A stretch of 33,051 bases of DNA from Pseudomonadota bacterium (GTDB lineage Bacteria; Pseudomonadota; Gammaproteobacteria; UBA5335). Shown one piece after another: positions 1 through 8,810 of this stretch. The stretch covers positions 1 through 33,051 of the forward strand of contig JAASSS010000007.1 in the NCBI GenBank assembly GCA_021767745.1, in the 5' to 3' direction. A program made the translations under genes and the position numbers. Within the stretch, counting starts at the first letter, position 1. Every line of letters begins with the position of its first letter. The notes under the pieces were generated by a model. The model was not told the DNA's origin, ran no database searches, and saw only the letters and a program-made list of their open reading frames with translations.

Positions 1-2
1 CG

Positions 3-1268
3 GGTTTCGAGATCTATGTGGTACACGGCATTCCGGGCGAGGACGTCGACGCGGCTCCGATGCTGCCGGTGGACGTCTCCGTCCAGCCTGACGGCGGCGA
101 GGCGATATGCGCCGTGGAGAACCTCATGTTCGGTGACATCACCGGGCCCCTGTCGCTGCCGGCCGGCAGCTACAACGTGATGGTGTGGCCGGCGAACGTC
201 GATGAGCCGTGCAGCGGTAGCACGCTGATCGAGGCGGATATCGACTTCGAGGCGGGCGAGAGCTATTCGGTGGTGGCGCACCTCGAGGCGGACGGCGACA
301 TCACCGCCAGCAGCTTCGAGAACACCTTCACCACCGAGGCCCTGGGCGATAAGGAGGTGCTCACGACAGTGCGTCACCTTGCCGCCGCACCGGCCGTCGA
401 CGTGCGGCTCGAGCGCCTCGGTACCGAAGCGCTGCTCGAAGGGCTGGAAAATGGCGATGAGGTCAGCGCGCCGTTGCGGCGTGGGCGCTGGGATGCGGCC
501 GTGCTGCCGGCCGGTGGCGATGCGGCCGTGTTCGCGGCGGAACTTCCGCTAGCGGCCCAGACCGCGCAGTTCGTCTACGCCGTCGGCTCGCTGACCAACG
601 ACACCTTCACGCTCCTGACCCAGACGCTGCCCGTGCCGATGGCCCAGGCGGCCGATGTTTACGTGGTGCACGGCATTGCCGGGCTCGATCTGGATGCCGA
701 TGCCGCCCTGCCGGTCGATGTGGCGGTCAACGGAGAATGCGCGATCGAGGCGCTCGCCTTCACCGAGATCGTCGGCCCGCTGCCGCTGCCGGCGGGGCAC
801 TATGACATCGACGTCTCGCTCGCCGATGCCGATGCACCCTGCAGCAATGCGAGCGTGATCGACGTCGACGGGCTGGCCATCGAGGCTGGCGCCAGCCTGT
901 CGATCGCCGCTCACCTCGACGCGGCAGGTAACCCGGTAGCCACCGCCTTCGACAATCCGCAGGGGGGCACGCTGTCGCCGGTGCCCGTGGTGGATGTGCG
1001 CCACGCCGCGGCCTTCGGCGCCGTTGATGTGGGGTTGCAGCGCATCTTCCTGCCGGTGCCGCGCACGGTGGCGGGGTTGACCAACGGTGAGGCGGCCGAG
1101 GTCAGCGTGTTGCCGGGGCTGTTCGCGGCCACCCTGGCGCCGGCGGATGCGGCGCCGGTACTCGTTGCCGGATTGCCGGTGCGGGCGCTGTTCGACTATG
1201 CGGTGTACGCGGTCGGTACACCGGGTAACGACACCCTGCAGTTCCTGGTGCAGCGTCTGCCGCGCTAA
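3..1268 (+). CDS. DUF4397-domain protein, 5' end cut off by the window edge
   Basis: The reading frame is open from the left edge, and codons before the GTG at 18 continue the domain (GFEIYVVHG), so the true start lies outside the window. The visible 421 residues form two tandem copies of about 210 residues. Copy 1 covers 3-640 and copy 2 covers about 651-1265. Each begins YVVHGI-G-D-DA-LPVDV, continues with a GPL-LPAG-Y motif and a DEPC or DAPC cysteine, and ends with VYAVG---NDT. This pattern is typical of DUF4397, a beta-rich domain found in exported and cell-surface proteins. The function is unknown; an envelope or extracellular location is inferred from the family. A signal peptide cannot be checked because the N-terminus is missing. 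A GC-rich hairpin follows the stop, and the next gene is convergent. Confidence 0.8.
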   Translation, partial: GFEIYVVHGIPGEDVDAAPMLPVDVSVQPDGGEAICAVENLMFGDITGPLSLPAGSYNVMVWPANVDEPCSGSTLIEADIDFEAGESYSVVAHLEADGDITASSFENTFTTEALGDKEVLTTVRHLAAAPAVDVRLERLGTEALLEGLENGDEVSAPLRRGRWDAAVLPAGGDAAVFAAELPLAAQTAQFVYAVGSLTNDTFTLLTQTLPVPMAQAADVYVVHGIAGLDLDADAALPVDVAVNGECAIEALAFTEIVGPLPLPAGHYDIDVSLADADAPCSNASVIDVDGLAIEAGASLSIAAHLDAAGNPVATAFDNPQGGTLSPVPVVDVRHAAAFGAVDVGLQRIFLPVPRTVAGLTNGEAAEVSVLPGLFAATLAPADAAPVLVAGLPVRALFDYAVYAVGTPGNDTLQFLVQRLPR

Positions 1269-1278
1269 GCCCCTTACG

Positions 1279-1297
1279 GAGCCGGCGCGACCGGCTC
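1279..1297. terminator. Hairpin between convergent DUF4397 and smr genes
   Basis: The 7-bp stem GAGCCGG/CCGGCTC has a 5-base loop and is followed on the plus strand by TCTCACTT. It fills the 31-base gap between two convergent genes, so it could end transcription from either side. The U-tract is poor, so this is a weak intrinsic-terminator call. Confidence 0.4.
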
Positions 1298-1299
1298 TC

Positions 1300-1863
1300 T
1301 CACTTCAACCGGCGGCACCGGCGCAGCAGCACGTAGAGCGCGCCGGTGCCGCCATCGTGTGGTGGCGCCGAACAGAAGGCCAGTACGGCCTCGGCATGCG
1401 TCAGCCACCGATCCAGATGCGGCTTGATCACCGGCCGGCCCTGGCGGCTGCGCAGGCCCTTGCCGTGCACGATGCGCACGACGCGCGGCCGATGGTCACC
1501 CGGCTGGCGCAGCAGCGCATTCACCTGCGCATGGGCCTGCGGCACCGTCAGTCCGTGCAGGTCCAGTTCACCGTCGATTCGGTACTGGCCGCGGCCCAGC
1601 CGGCGCAGCAGCCGGCGTTGCACGCCCGGGCGGGCGAACACGAGCTCATCGCCCCGGCCGTGATCGGGCAGCGCGAACTCCTCCATTCGGCCGCTGCAGG
1701 CCTCGGCGAGTGCCTCGGCCTCGTCGGCGGCGCGGAACGCGGGCCTTGCGGCCGGAGCGGGGTGGCGAAAGTGATGCGTGGCCGGTGGTGGCAGCGGCGC
1801 GGCATCGGCAGTCGCGGCGCGAAACAGAATGCGATCCTCGTCGGGCAGATCCTGGCGGGCCAT
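1300..1863 (-). CDS. Smr-domain protein (SmrA-like putative endonuclease)
   Basis: This 187-residue protein has a basic, Pro/Ala-rich N-terminal half and a C-terminal Smr domain. The domain starts at [11 protein letters not shown] (about residue 100) and contains [13 protein letters not shown] and a C-terminal [14 protein letters not shown]. LDxHG and HGxG are the signature motifs of the Smr family, which takes its name from the MutS2 C-terminus and has been linked to DNA or RNA nicking. Size and layout match the proteobacterial YdaL/SmrA group. The ATG at 1863 follows a purine-rich GAGGGTGA. It is divergent from surE, 121 bases away, so the two promoters share that gap. The family is clear; the cellular role is not established. 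Confidence 0.87.
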   Translation of the reverse strand: MARQDLPDEDRILFRAATADAAPLPPPATHHFRHPAPAARPAFRAADEAEALAEACSGRMEEFALPDHGRGDELVFARPGVQRRLLRRLGRGQYRIDGELDLHGLTVPQAHAQVNALLRQPGDHRPRVVRIVHGKGLRSRQGRPVIKPHLDRWLTHAEAVLAFCSAPPHDGGTGALYVLLRRCRRLK

Positions 1864-1937
1864 GGGTCACCCTCGGTGCGAAGCAGGCGATGTCCGTCAG
1901 TGTAGCGCGACTGCTGCGGCGACGGCCGTGCGCGCAG

Positions 1938-1943
1938 TACAAT
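1938..1943 (+). promoter_or_regulatory. Candidate -10 box for the surE operon
   Basis: TACAAT matches the sigma-70 -10 consensus at 5 of 6 positions. It lies about 42 bases before the surE start, in the smr/surE divergent gap. No convincing -35 lies 16-18 bases upstream, so the call rests on the hexamer and its position. Confidence 0.35.
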
Positions 1944-1984
1944 CCCCGCCGCATGCGCGCGCAGCCAACCGCCTGGAGAGGATC

Positions 1985-2737
1985 TTGCGCATCCTGCTGA
2001 GTAACGATGACGGGTACCGCGCGCCGGGGCTGCAGGCGCTGCGGGCGGCGCTGGCGCCGCTGGCGGAGCTGACGGTGGTCGCGCCGGACCGCGATCGCAG
2101 CGGGGCCAGCAATTCGCTCACCCTCACCCAGCCACTGCGCGTGCATGAGGCCGAGGACGGCGTGCTCTACGTCGACGGCACGCCCACCGACTGTGTGCAC
2201 CTGGCGATCACGGGCCTGCTGGACGACGAGCCGGACATGGTGATCTCCGGCATCAACAACGGCGCCAACATGGGCGACGATGTGCTCTACTCCGGCACCG
2301 TGGCGGCGGCGGTGGAAGGGCGCTTCCTCGGCCTGCCGGCGCTGGCGATCTCCCTGTGTGGCGAGGCGCCGTCGCATTACGAGACCGCCGGCCGGGTCGT
2401 CTGCCGACTGATCGAGAACCTGCGGCTCTCGCCACTGCCGGCGGACACCATCCTGAACGTCAACGTGCCGGATCTGCCGTTCGAGCAACTACAGGGCGTG
2501 CAGGCCACGCGCCTGGGGCGGCGCCATCGCGCCGAGCGGGTGGTGCGGGCGAGCGATCCGCGCGGGCGGCCGATCTACTGGGTGGGCCCGGCCGGCTCGG
2601 AGGAGGATGCCGGGCCCGGTACGGACTTTCACGCCGTGCGGCGTGGCTTCGTCTCGGTGTCGCCGGTGCAGGTCGATCTCACCGAATACCGCGGGCTGGA
2701 GCGCGTCGGCCAGTGGCTGAAAGATCTGCCGCTGTGA
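1985..2737 (+). CDS. surE: 5'/3'-nucleotidase SurE
   Basis: SurE is a metal-dependent nucleoside 5'/3'-monophosphatase active on nucleotides and short polyphosphate, made in stationary phase. The start is the TTG at 1985, preceded by GGAGAGGATC, because it puts the family N-terminus [10 protein letters not shown] exactly at residue 1. The frame stays open further upstream, but that part has no SurE homology. Expected metal ligands are present: D8, D9, S39 (in [11 protein letters not shown]) and N91 (in [12 protein letters not shown]). The 250-residue length is normal. It is the first gene of a surE-pcm-yqaA-nlpD-rpoS block, a conserved gammaproteobacterial order. Its stop codon overlaps the proposed GTG start of pcm, indicating translational coupling. 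Confidence 0.96.
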   Translation: MRILLSNDDGYRAPGLQALRAALAPLAELTVVAPDRDRSGASNSLTLTQPLRVHEAEDGVLYVDGTPTDCVHLAITGLLDDEPDMVISGINNGANMGDDVLYSGTVAAAVEGRFLGLPALAISLCGEAPSHYETAGRVVCRLIENLRLSPLPADTILNVNVPDLPFEQLQGVQATRLGRRHRAERVVRASDPRGRPIYWVGPAGSEEDAGPGTDFHAVRRGFVSVSPVQVDLTEYRGLERVGQWLKDLPL

Positions 2738-3399
2738 GCGAGGCCGCGCTGGCGGGCATCGGCATGACCTCGCGGCGTACGCGGCTGCGGCTGCAGGCAC
2801 AGCTGCAGGCCGCGGGCATCGATCATCCCAAGGTGCTGGGACTGCTGCGCGACATGCCGCGGCACCTGTTCGTCGACACCGCCCTGGCCAGCCGTGCCTA
2901 CGACGACGTGGCCCTGCCGATCGGCTACGGCCAGACCATCTCCCGGCCCTCGGTCGTGGCGCGCATGAGTCAGGCGCTGCTGGCGGACGGGGAGCCGGCG
3001 CGGGTACTGGAGATCGGCACCGGCTGTGGCTATCAGACCGCTATCCTCTCCCAGCTCGCAGGCGAGGTTTGCAGCATCGAGCGCATCGAGCCGCTCTACC
3101 GGCAGGCGCGTGACCGGCTGGTGCGCATGCGCTTCGCCGGGATTCGCCTGCACCATGGCGACGGCACCCTGGGATGGCCGCAGGCGCTGGACTTCGATGC
3201 GATCCTGCTCACGGCCGCGCCGGTCGAGGTGCCGCCGGCGCTGCTGGCCCAACTGGCCCCCGGTGGCCGGCTGATTGCACCGGTTCACGAGGGCGGTGCC
3301 GCGCAGCGCCTGCGCAAGCTGGTGCGGACACCGCAGGGCTATGAGTATCACGACCTGGGCGAGGTGAATTTCGTGCCGCTGCTGGAAGGAACCCAATGA
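2734..3399 (+). CDS. pcm: Protein-L-isoaspartate O-methyltransferase
   Basis: Pcm uses S-adenosylmethionine to methylate isoaspartyl residues in aged proteins so that they can revert to aspartate. The 221-residue protein has the Rossmann methyltransferase motif I ([15 protein letters not shown]), the family signature around [18 protein letters not shown], and the C-terminal VNFVPLLEG. Two starts are plausible. GTG 2734 overlaps the surE stop (GTGA) and gives [19 protein letters not shown] 2764 gives MTSRRTR, matching the E. coli N-terminus. I chose the coupled GTG but cannot exclude the ATG. The stop overlaps the ATG of the next gene (ATGA). Confidence 0.95.
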   Translation: MSEAALAGIGMTSRRTRLRLQAQLQAAGIDHPKVLGLLRDMPRHLFVDTALASRAYDDVALPIGYGQTISRPSVVARMSQALLADGEPARVLEIGTGCGYQTAILSQLAGEVCSIERIEPLYRQARDRLVRMRFAGIRLHHGDGTLGWPQALDFDAILLTAAPVEVPPALLAQLAPGGRLIAPVHEGGAAQRLRKLVRTPQGYEYHDLGEVNFVPLLEGTQ

Positions 3400-3968
3400 A
3401 GCTGTTTACCGGCCTCTACGATGGCACGCTGCGTGCCGCATCCCACCGTCATGCACCGTTCTACCTCGGCGGTGTCAGTGCCGCGGAGGCCGTCTTCTTC
3501 CCTATCCCGCCCGATGTGATGCTGATCCCGCTGTCGCTGGCACGGCCGCAGCGGGCGCTGTGGCTGGCATTGCTGACCACCTTCTGCTCGGTTGCCGGCG
3601 GTCTGCTCGGCTACCTGCTCGGCTGGTGGGCGTTCGACGGCGTGGCGCCGCTGCTGGAGCGGGCAGGGTACGGCACACAGTTCGCCAATGTGCAGGCGAT
3701 GTTCGACCGCTGGGGCGTGTGGATCGTGCTGGTGGCGGGCTTCTCGCCGGTGCCCTACAAGCTGTTCACGCTGGCCAGCGGCTTCATGGGCCTGGCGCTG
3801 TTGCCGTTCCTGCTGGCCTCGTTCGTCGGCCGCGGCGCGCGCTTTTTCCTGGTGGCCTGGCTGGTCGGCCGGTTTGGCCCGGCCGTACAGGACTACATCC
3901 GCGACTATGTCGAGATCATCGGCTGGGGCACCGTGTTGGCACTGATTCTCGCCTTCATCCTGCTGTAG
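3396..3968 (+). CDS. yqaA: YqaA-family membrane protein (DedA/VTT-like)
   Basis: This 190-residue integral membrane protein has hydrophobic segments at roughly residues 25-45, 48-75, 108-130, 133-155 and 172-190. Motifs of the SNARE-associated/VTT (DedA-like) group are visible: EAVFFPIPPDVMLIPLSLA near the start, and FSPVPYKLFTLASG in the middle. YqaA proteins usually sit between pcm and nlpD in gammaproteobacteria, as here. DedA-type proteins act in membrane homeostasis and lipid-carrier or proton-dependent transport; this subfamily has no settled substrate. The ATG overlaps the pcm stop (ATGA). Confidence 0.9.
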   Translation: MKLFTGLYDGTLRAASHRHAPFYLGGVSAAEAVFFPIPPDVMLIPLSLARPQRALWLALLTTFCSVAGGLLGYLLGWWAFDGVAPLLERAGYGTQFANVQAMFDRWGVWIVLVAGFSPVPYKLFTLASGFMGLALLPFLLASFVGRGARFFLVAWLVGRFGPAVQDYIRDYVEIIGWGTVLALILAFILL

Positions 3969-3974
3969 TTGCCC

Positions 3975-4691
3975 ATGCCCCGACGTTCGCTCACGAGTGC
4001 GCTGCTGGCGCTGTGTTGCGCCTCGCTGCTGGTGGCGTGCGGCGGCAACGCCGTGCGCTGGCAGGACCGCGTGCATAGGGTGCAGCCGGGCGAGACACTG
4101 CTGCTGATCGCCGACCGCTACGATCTCTCGCCGGCTCAGCTGGCGCGCTGGAACGGCCTCGCCAACCCGAATCGCATCTACGTCGGCCAGGTGCTGCGCC
4201 TGTCGCCGCCGCCGAAGGGCACCCGGCCTGCGCCCGTCGGCGGTACGCCACCGGTTGCCGGTCGCCCGGCCGGCGATGTGCCGCCGGCGGTGTCCGAGCG
4301 GCCGACGCAACGGCGGGTCGACGGTGGCCCGTCGGCCTGGTTTTGGCCCACGGACGGGCGGCTGGTGGGTAATTTCGCCACCGGCCGCAAGGGGATCGAT
4401 ATCGTGGGCGAGGAGGCCCAGCCGGTCCGTGCCGCGGCCGGTGGTCGCGTGATGTACAGCGGCAGTGGACTGTCCGGATTTGGCAGGCTTATTATCGTCA
4501 AGCACAGCGAGGCGTTCTTGAGCGCCTACGCCTACAACAAAGAACTCTTCGTCAGGGAAGGCGACGAAGTCGAAGCCGGGCAGGCGATTGCATCGATGGG
4601 ATCGGGCCGGGATGGCCAGCCCACGCTGCACTTCCAGATCCGGGTGGACGGTAACCCCGTCGACCCGCTGGCCTATCTGCCCGCTCGCTGA
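3975..4691 (+). CDS. nlpD: Lipoprotein NlpD, LysM and LytM domains (amidase activator)
   Basis: NlpD activates the cell-wall amidase AmiC at the septum from the outer membrane. The ATG at 3975 gives a lipoprotein signal peptide with lipobox LVAC and lipidated Cys22. The following Gly-Gly carries no inner-membrane retention signal. LysM spans about residues 34-76 (HRVQPGETLLLIADRY to RIYVGQVLRL), then comes a Pro-rich linker, then an M23/LytM domain at about 125-236 (KGIDI, GGRVMYSGSGL, LHFQIRVDGNPVDPLAYLP). The first metal-ligand His of active M23 peptidases is replaced (GRKGIDI) and AYAHN is AYAYN. The domain is therefore catalytically degenerate, as expected for NlpD. At 238 residues it is shorter than E. 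coli NlpD because the linker is short. rpoS follows directly, and its main promoter commonly lies inside nlpD. Confidence 0.94.
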   Translation: MPRRSLTSALLALCCASLLVACGGNAVRWQDRVHRVQPGETLLLIADRYDLSPAQLARWNGLANPNRIYVGQVLRLSPPPKGTRPAPVGGTPPVAGRPAGDVPPAVSERPTQRRVDGGPSAWFWPTDGRLVGNFATGRKGIDIVGEEAQPVRAAAGGRVMYSGSGLSGFGRLIIVKHSEAFLSAYAYNKELFVREGDEVEAGQAIASMGSGRDGQPTLHFQIRVDGNPVDPLAYLPAR

Positions 4692-4759
4692 TCGTCTCCC
4701 GATGAAGCGTCTGCACAGCAGACTACGACAGAGCCGCAAAGGCCGATCAGGAGGAGACT

Positions 4760-5737
4760 ATGGCTGTCGCCGCAGCGGAGGTGATGGGTCGCCCGTCGTC
4801 TGACGGAACCCTGGAATGGCGGGATGACTTCGAGCGCCTGGATGAGCAGCGCGACGAGGAGGAAGTCCTGGAGGTGCAGTCGGTACTCGACGGGGCAAGC
4901 GCGCCGCGAGTCGATGCCACCCGCTTGTATCTGAACGACATCGGGCATTCGCCGCTGCTGACGGCGGAAGAGGAGGTCCACTTCACCCGCCTGGCCCAGC
5001 GGGGTTGCGGGCGCTCCCGCGCGCGCATGATCGAGAGCAACCTGCGCCTGGTCGTCGCCATCGCGCGGCGCTACAACGGCCGTGGCCTGCCGCTGCTCGA
5101 TCTGATCGAGGAAGGCAATCTCGGGCTCATCCACGCCGTCGGCAAGTTTGACCCCGAACTCGGCTACCGTTTCTCCACCTATGCCACGTGGTGGATCCGC
5201 CAGTCCATCGAGCGCGCGCTGATGAACCAGGTGCGCACGGTGCGCCTGCCGATCCACGTGCTCAAGGAGATCAACGGTTACCTGCGGGCGTCGCGGCGCC
5301 TGGCGCAGCGGCTCAACCGGCCACCGACGATCGACGAGATCGCCGAGCTCGTCGAGCGGCCGCGCGAGGTGGTGGCGCGGGCGCTGTCGCTGCACGAGAG
5401 TCATACCCTGACCGAAACGGCCTTCGCCGGCGATGACGAGCGCACGCCGCTGGATGCGGTCGCCGACGACGCCGCCTCCGATCCGATCGGTTCGATCGAG
5501 GATGCTGATCTGTGCGCCGTGCTGGGGCGTTGGATCGATCGCCTGTCCGGGCGTCAGCGCGAGGTGATCGAGCGCCGCTTCGGCCTCGGCGGCTATGAGC
5601 GTGAGACGCTCGAACAGGTAGGCGGACGCATCGGCCTCACCCGCGAGCGGGTGCGACAGATTCAAGTTGATGCGTTGCGCCGCTTGCGGGCGTGCCTGGA
5701 GGCCGAGGGCGTCAGCGGCGAGATGCTGCAGGACTAG
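4760..5737 (+). CDS. rpoS: RNA polymerase sigma factor RpoS
   Basis: This is the general stress and stationary-phase sigma factor. The start ATG 4760 has a strong AGGAGGAG ribosome site, and the 325-residue length matches the family. Region 1.2 is at about 52-80 ([20 protein letters not shown]). Region 2 is at about 88-160 and includes [20 protein letters not shown] and [17 protein letters not shown]. Region 4 with its helix-turn-helix is at the C-terminus ([20 protein letters not shown]). [12 protein letters not shown] contains Lys169, aligned with E. coli Lys173, the residue recognised by the RssB adaptor. Regulated turnover is therefore possible; that is family knowledge plus alignment by eye. 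The short acidic N-terminus and the position after nlpD support RpoS over RpoD or RpoH. Confidence 0.97.
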   Translation: MAVAAAEVMGRPSSDGTLEWRDDFERLDEQRDEEEVLEVQSVLDGASAPRVDATRLYLNDIGHSPLLTAEEEVHFTRLAQRGCGRSRARMIESNLRLVVAIARRYNGRGLPLLDLIEEGNLGLIHAVGKFDPELGYRFSTYATWWIRQSIERALMNQVRTVRLPIHVLKEINGYLRASRRLAQRLNRPPTIDEIAELVERPREVVARALSLHESHTLTETAFAGDDERTPLDAVADDAASDPIGSIEDADLCAVLGRWIDRLSGRQREVIERRFGLGGYERETLEQVGGRIGLTRERVRQIQVDALRRLRACLEAEGVSGEMLQD

Positions 5738-6120
5738 CCGGCGGCCTGCTCGGCGATCAGCAGGGCTGCCAGCACCCGGCGGCCCTCGCCGCTGAGGATG
5801 TTGTAGGTGCGACAGGCCGCGTCGGTGCTCATGATTTCCACGCCGATGCCGGCATGGTGCAAGGGCGCGAGCGTGGCCCGCGGCGGGAAGCACAGGCGGG
5901 CGCCGGTGCCCAGCAGCACCACTTCGGGGGCCAGCGCCGCCACCTGTTCGAGGTGCTCGGCGCGCAGGTCCGCCAGCGTCGCCGGTGGCCAGTCCGCGAC
6001 GATCTCTTCCGGCATCAGCAGCAGGCTGCGCCGGTAGGTGGTCTCGTTGATGCGCACGCTGGTCCGGTCGTAGCCGCGTACGCGGTTCTCGCCCGTCCGG
6101 GCGTCCAGATGCAGCTTCAT
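5734..6120 (-). CDS. Mth938-like (DUF498) domain protein
   Basis: This 128-residue single-domain protein matches the Mth938/DUF498 family. It opens MKLHLD, has the [14 protein letters not shown] segment, a core [15 protein letters not shown], and the C-terminal [28 protein letters not shown]. Human NDUFAF3 belongs to the same superfamily, but bacterial members have no defined activity. The gene converges on rpoS, and the stop codons of the two share bases (5734-5736 against 5735-5737). There is no room for a terminator between them, so transcripts must run into each other or stop inside the neighbour. Confidence 0.88.
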   Translation of the reverse strand: MKLHLDARTGENRVRGYDRTSVRINETTYRRSLLLMPEEIVADWPPATLADLRAEHLEQVAALAPEVVLLGTGARLCFPPRATLAPLHHAGIGVEIMSTDAACRTYNILSGEGRRVLAALLIAEQAAG

Positions 6121-6173
6121 GGCGTCAGATTACGAGCCGCGCCTGCCCCCGGCAACCGGGTCGGGGCGCTGCG

Positions 6174-6202
6174 TTGACAGGCCTCTGAGTGGCCGCTAAC
6201 GT
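6174..6202 (+). promoter_or_regulatory. Candidate sigma-70 promoter for alaC-hom-thrC
   Basis: A perfect -35 TTGACA (6174-6179) is followed after 17 bases by TAACGT (6197-6202), a weak -10 matching 3 of 6. Transcription would begin near 6209, which supports the downstream TTG at 6259 as the alaC start. It lies in the 138-base gap divergent from the Mth938-like gene. Confidence 0.4.
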
Positions 6203-6258
6203 TGCCGCTTTTCCCTCGCGCGCAGTGCGCGAGCCCTTCCCGTGGCGGAACCCGTCCG

Positions 6259-7437
6259 TTGATCGATCGATTCCAGCGCATCCAGCGGCTGCCGCCGTAC
6301 GTCTTCAACATCGTCAATGAGCTGAAGGCCGCCGCCCGTGCGCGCGGCGAGGATATCGTCGACTTTGGCATGGGCAATCCGGACCAGCCGACGCCGCAGC
6401 ACATCGTCGACAAGCTGACCGAGGCCGTGCAGCGCGGCGATACCCATCGCTACTCGCAATCGCGCGGCATTCCGCGTCTGCGCCGGGCCATCTGCAACTG
6501 GTACGCGCGCCGCTATGCGGTGGAGCTCGATCCGAACGAGGAAGCCATCGTCACGATCGGCTCCAAGGAAGGCCTGGCGCACCTGGCGCTGGCGACGCTG
6601 GGGCCGGGTGATGCGGTGCTGGTGCCCAATCCGGCCTACCCGATCCATCCCTATGGCTTCGTGATCGCCGGCGCGGACATCCGCCATGTGCCGATGCGCG
6701 AGGACGTCGACTTCTTCGCCGAGCTCGAGCGGGCGATCCGCGACAGTTGGCCCCAGCCGAAGATGCTGGTGCTGAACTTCCCGGGCAATCCGACCGCCGC
6801 CTGCGTCGAACTCGACTTCTTCGAGCGCGTGGTCGAGATGGCGAAGGAATACGGCTTTTGGATCGTGCACGACCTGGCCTATGGCGACCTGTGCTTCGAC
6901 GGCTACGAGGCGCCCTCGATCCTGCAGGTGCCGGGCGCCAAGGATGTGGCGGTCGAGTCCTACACGCTGTCCAAGAGCTACAACATGCCCGGCTGGCGCG
7001 TGGGTTTTCTGTGCGGCAACCGCACGCTGATCGCGGCGCTGGCACGGCTGAAGTCGTACATGGACTACGGCATCTTCACGCCCGTGCAGATCGCCGCCAT
7101 CGCCGCGCTGGAGGGGCCGCAGGACTGCGTTGCCAGCATTCGCGAGACCTACCGCTCGCGGCGCGATACCCTTTGCGAGGGCCTGAATCGGCTCGGCTGG
7201 CAGGTGGAGACGCCGAAGGCGACGATGTTCGTCTGGGCGCCGATCCCCGCCCCGTTCGCCGCGCAGGGTTCGCTGGAATTCAGCAAATGGCTGCTGCGCG
7301 AGGCCAAGGTCGCCGTCTCGCCGGGGATCGGCTTTGGCCAGTATGGCGACGATCACGTGCGCTTCAGCCTCATCGAGAACGAGCACCGTACCCGGCAGGC
7401 GGTGCGCGAAATACGCCGGGCGTTCAGCCGGATCTGA
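6259..7437 (+). CDS. alaC: Alanine transaminase AlaC-type (class I/II PLP aminotransferase)
   Basis: AlaC makes alanine from pyruvate and glutamate. The protein strongly resembles E. coli AlaC (YfdZ): [62 protein letters not shown], and the PLP-lysine motif [15 protein letters not shown] (Lys239). The C-terminal [22 protein letters not shown] completes the fold. The frame is open to 6202, but family homology begins just after the TTG at 6259, which gives 392 residues. No ATG in frame lies near this point, so the start is the least certain part. The gene leads straight into hom-thrC with about 29 bases between, consistent with one amino-acid operon. Confidence 0.93.
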   Translation: MIDRFQRIQRLPPYVFNIVNELKAAARARGEDIVDFGMGNPDQPTPQHIVDKLTEAVQRGDTHRYSQSRGIPRLRRAICNWYARRYAVELDPNEEAIVTIGSKEGLAHLALATLGPGDAVLVPNPAYPIHPYGFVIAGADIRHVPMREDVDFFAELERAIRDSWPQPKMLVLNFPGNPTAACVELDFFERVVEMAKEYGFWIVHDLAYGDLCFDGYEAPSILQVPGAKDVAVESYTLSKSYNMPGWRVGFLCGNRTLIAALARLKSYMDYGIFTPVQIAAIAALEGPQDCVASIRETYRSRRDTLCEGLNRLGWQVETPKATMFVWAPIPAPFAAQGSLEFSKWLLREAKVAVSPGIGFGQYGDDHVRFSLIENEHRTRQAVREIRRAFSRI

Positions 7438-7466
7438 ACGCCCCTCGCGCGTCACGGACCACAGCT

Positions 7467-8801
7467 ATGACACAGACAACGCAGGACGCCGACGGACGGG
7501 TGGCCGTCGGCCTGCTCGGCCTCGGCACCGTCGGCAGCGGGACCATCACGCTGTTGCGGCGCAGTGCGGCGGAGATCGAGCGCCGCTGCGGCGCCCGGAT
7601 CGAGGTGCGCCGCGCGCTGGTGCGGGACCTGCGGCGGGCACGCTCGGCGGATGCCGAGGCGGTGCCGCTGACGCTTGAGCCGAAGGACATCCTCGAGGAC
7701 CCGCAGATCCAGATCGTCGTCGAGCTGATGGGCGGACTGGAGCCGGCGCGGACGTACGTGGAAGCGGCGCTGTGCGCCGGCAAGCACGTCGTCACGGCGA
7801 ACAAGGCGCTGATCGCCAAGCACGGCTCGGCGCTGTTCCGGGTGGCCGACGAGCATGGCGTCACGCTCTCGTTCGAAGCGGCGGTCGGCGGCGGCATCCC
7901 GATCATCAAGACGCTGCGGGAGAGCCTGGCCAGCAACCGCATCGATCAGGTGATCGGCATCGTCAACGGCACCTCCAACTACATCCTCACCGAGATGGCC
8001 CAGGGCGATGCTTCGTTCGAGACGGCGCTGGCACAGGCCCAGGCGCTCGGCTATGCCGAGGCCGATCCGACCTTCGACGTCGAGGGCATCGACGCCGCGC
8101 ACAAGCTGTCGATCCTGGCGGCGATCGCCTTCGGCGCACCGATTACCTTCGATGCCGTCTACACCGAAGGCATCTCGCACCTCACGGCGGTGGATATCCG
8201 CTTCGCGCACGAGCTTGGCTATCGCATCAAACATCTGGCGATCGCCATCCGTCACCATGAGGGCATTGAGCTGCGGGTGCATCCGACGCTGGTGCCGGCC
8301 CATCGTCTGATGGCAAACGTCGCTGGCGTGATGAATGCCGTGTTCGTGCGCGGCGACGCCATCGGCGAGGCCCTGCTCTACGGCGCCGGCGCCGGCGCCG
8401 CGGCAACCGCCTCGGCCGTGGTGGCAGACATCACCGACGTGATGCGTGTGATCGAGGCCGAGCCGCGCTACCGCGTGCCGCACCTGGGGTTCCGCGCCGG
8501 CGCGATCGAGCCGCAGCCGCTGCTGCCGGTTTCCGAGGTGGTCACCGCCTACTACCTGCGCCTGGCGGTGATCGATCATCCCGGTGCGCTGGCGGAGATC
8601 ACGCGGGCGCTGGCCGATGCCGGCGTCAGCATCGAAAGCCTGCGCCAGCTGCCGCCGAGCGAGGAGGGCGTGGCGACGCTGGTGCTGCTCACGCACGGGG
8701 TCAAGGAGGCACAGCTCGACGCGGCGCTGGCGCGGATCGGCCAGCTCGACGTGGTGCGCGAGCGGATCACGCGTCTGCGGCTGCATCAGTTCGACGAATA
8801 G
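7467..8801 (+). CDS. hom: Homoserine dehydrogenase
   Basis: It reduces aspartate semialdehyde to homoserine with NAD(P)H, the branch step to threonine and methionine. The 444-residue protein starts at ATG 7467, just before the Rossmann motif VGLLGLGTVGSGT. The central signature is VTANKALIAKHG, VSLxxEAAVGGGIPIIK-like, and IVNGTSNYILTEM. The ALGYAEADPTFDVEGIDAAHKL motif contains the catalytic acidic and lysine residues. A C-terminal ACT domain begins at AYYLRLAVIDHPGALAEITRAL, so feedback control by an amino acid (usually threonine) is expected. It is a monofunctional enzyme with no aspartokinase fused. thrC follows after 9 bases. Confidence 0.97.
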   Translation: MTQTTQDADGRVAVGLLGLGTVGSGTITLLRRSAAEIERRCGARIEVRRALVRDLRRARSADAEAVPLTLEPKDILEDPQIQIVVELMGGLEPARTYVEAALCAGKHVVTANKALIAKHGSALFRVADEHGVTLSFEAAVGGGIPIIKTLRESLASNRIDQVIGIVNGTSNYILTEMAQGDASFETALAQAQALGYAEADPTFDVEGIDAAHKLSILAAIAFGAPITFDAVYTEGISHLTAVDIRFAHELGYRIKHLAIAIRHHEGIELRVHPTLVPAHRLMANVAGVMNAVFVRGDAIGEALLYGAGAGAAATASAVVADITDVMRVIEAEPRYRVPHLGFRAGAIEPQPLLPVSEVVTAYYLRLAVIDHPGALAEITRALADAGVSIESLRQLPPSEEGVATLVLLTHGVKEAQLDAALARIGQLDVVRERITRLRLHQFDE

Positions 8802-8810
8802 GCGGGTCAG

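Noticed and set aside
3969-3974. TTG at 3969 as the nlpD start
   Set aside because: The ATG two codons later gives the proper lipoprotein signal peptide, and there is no ribosome site favouring the TTG.
6202-6258. N-terminal extension of alaC from 6202
   Set aside because: The residues do not resemble AlaC, and the proposed promoter would place the transcription start after 6202.
8381-8404. GGCGCCGGCGCCGGCGCC repeat in hom as a microsatellite or regulatory element
   Set aside because: It is in frame, encodes the conserved GAGAGA loop of homoserine dehydrogenase, and is explained by codon bias.
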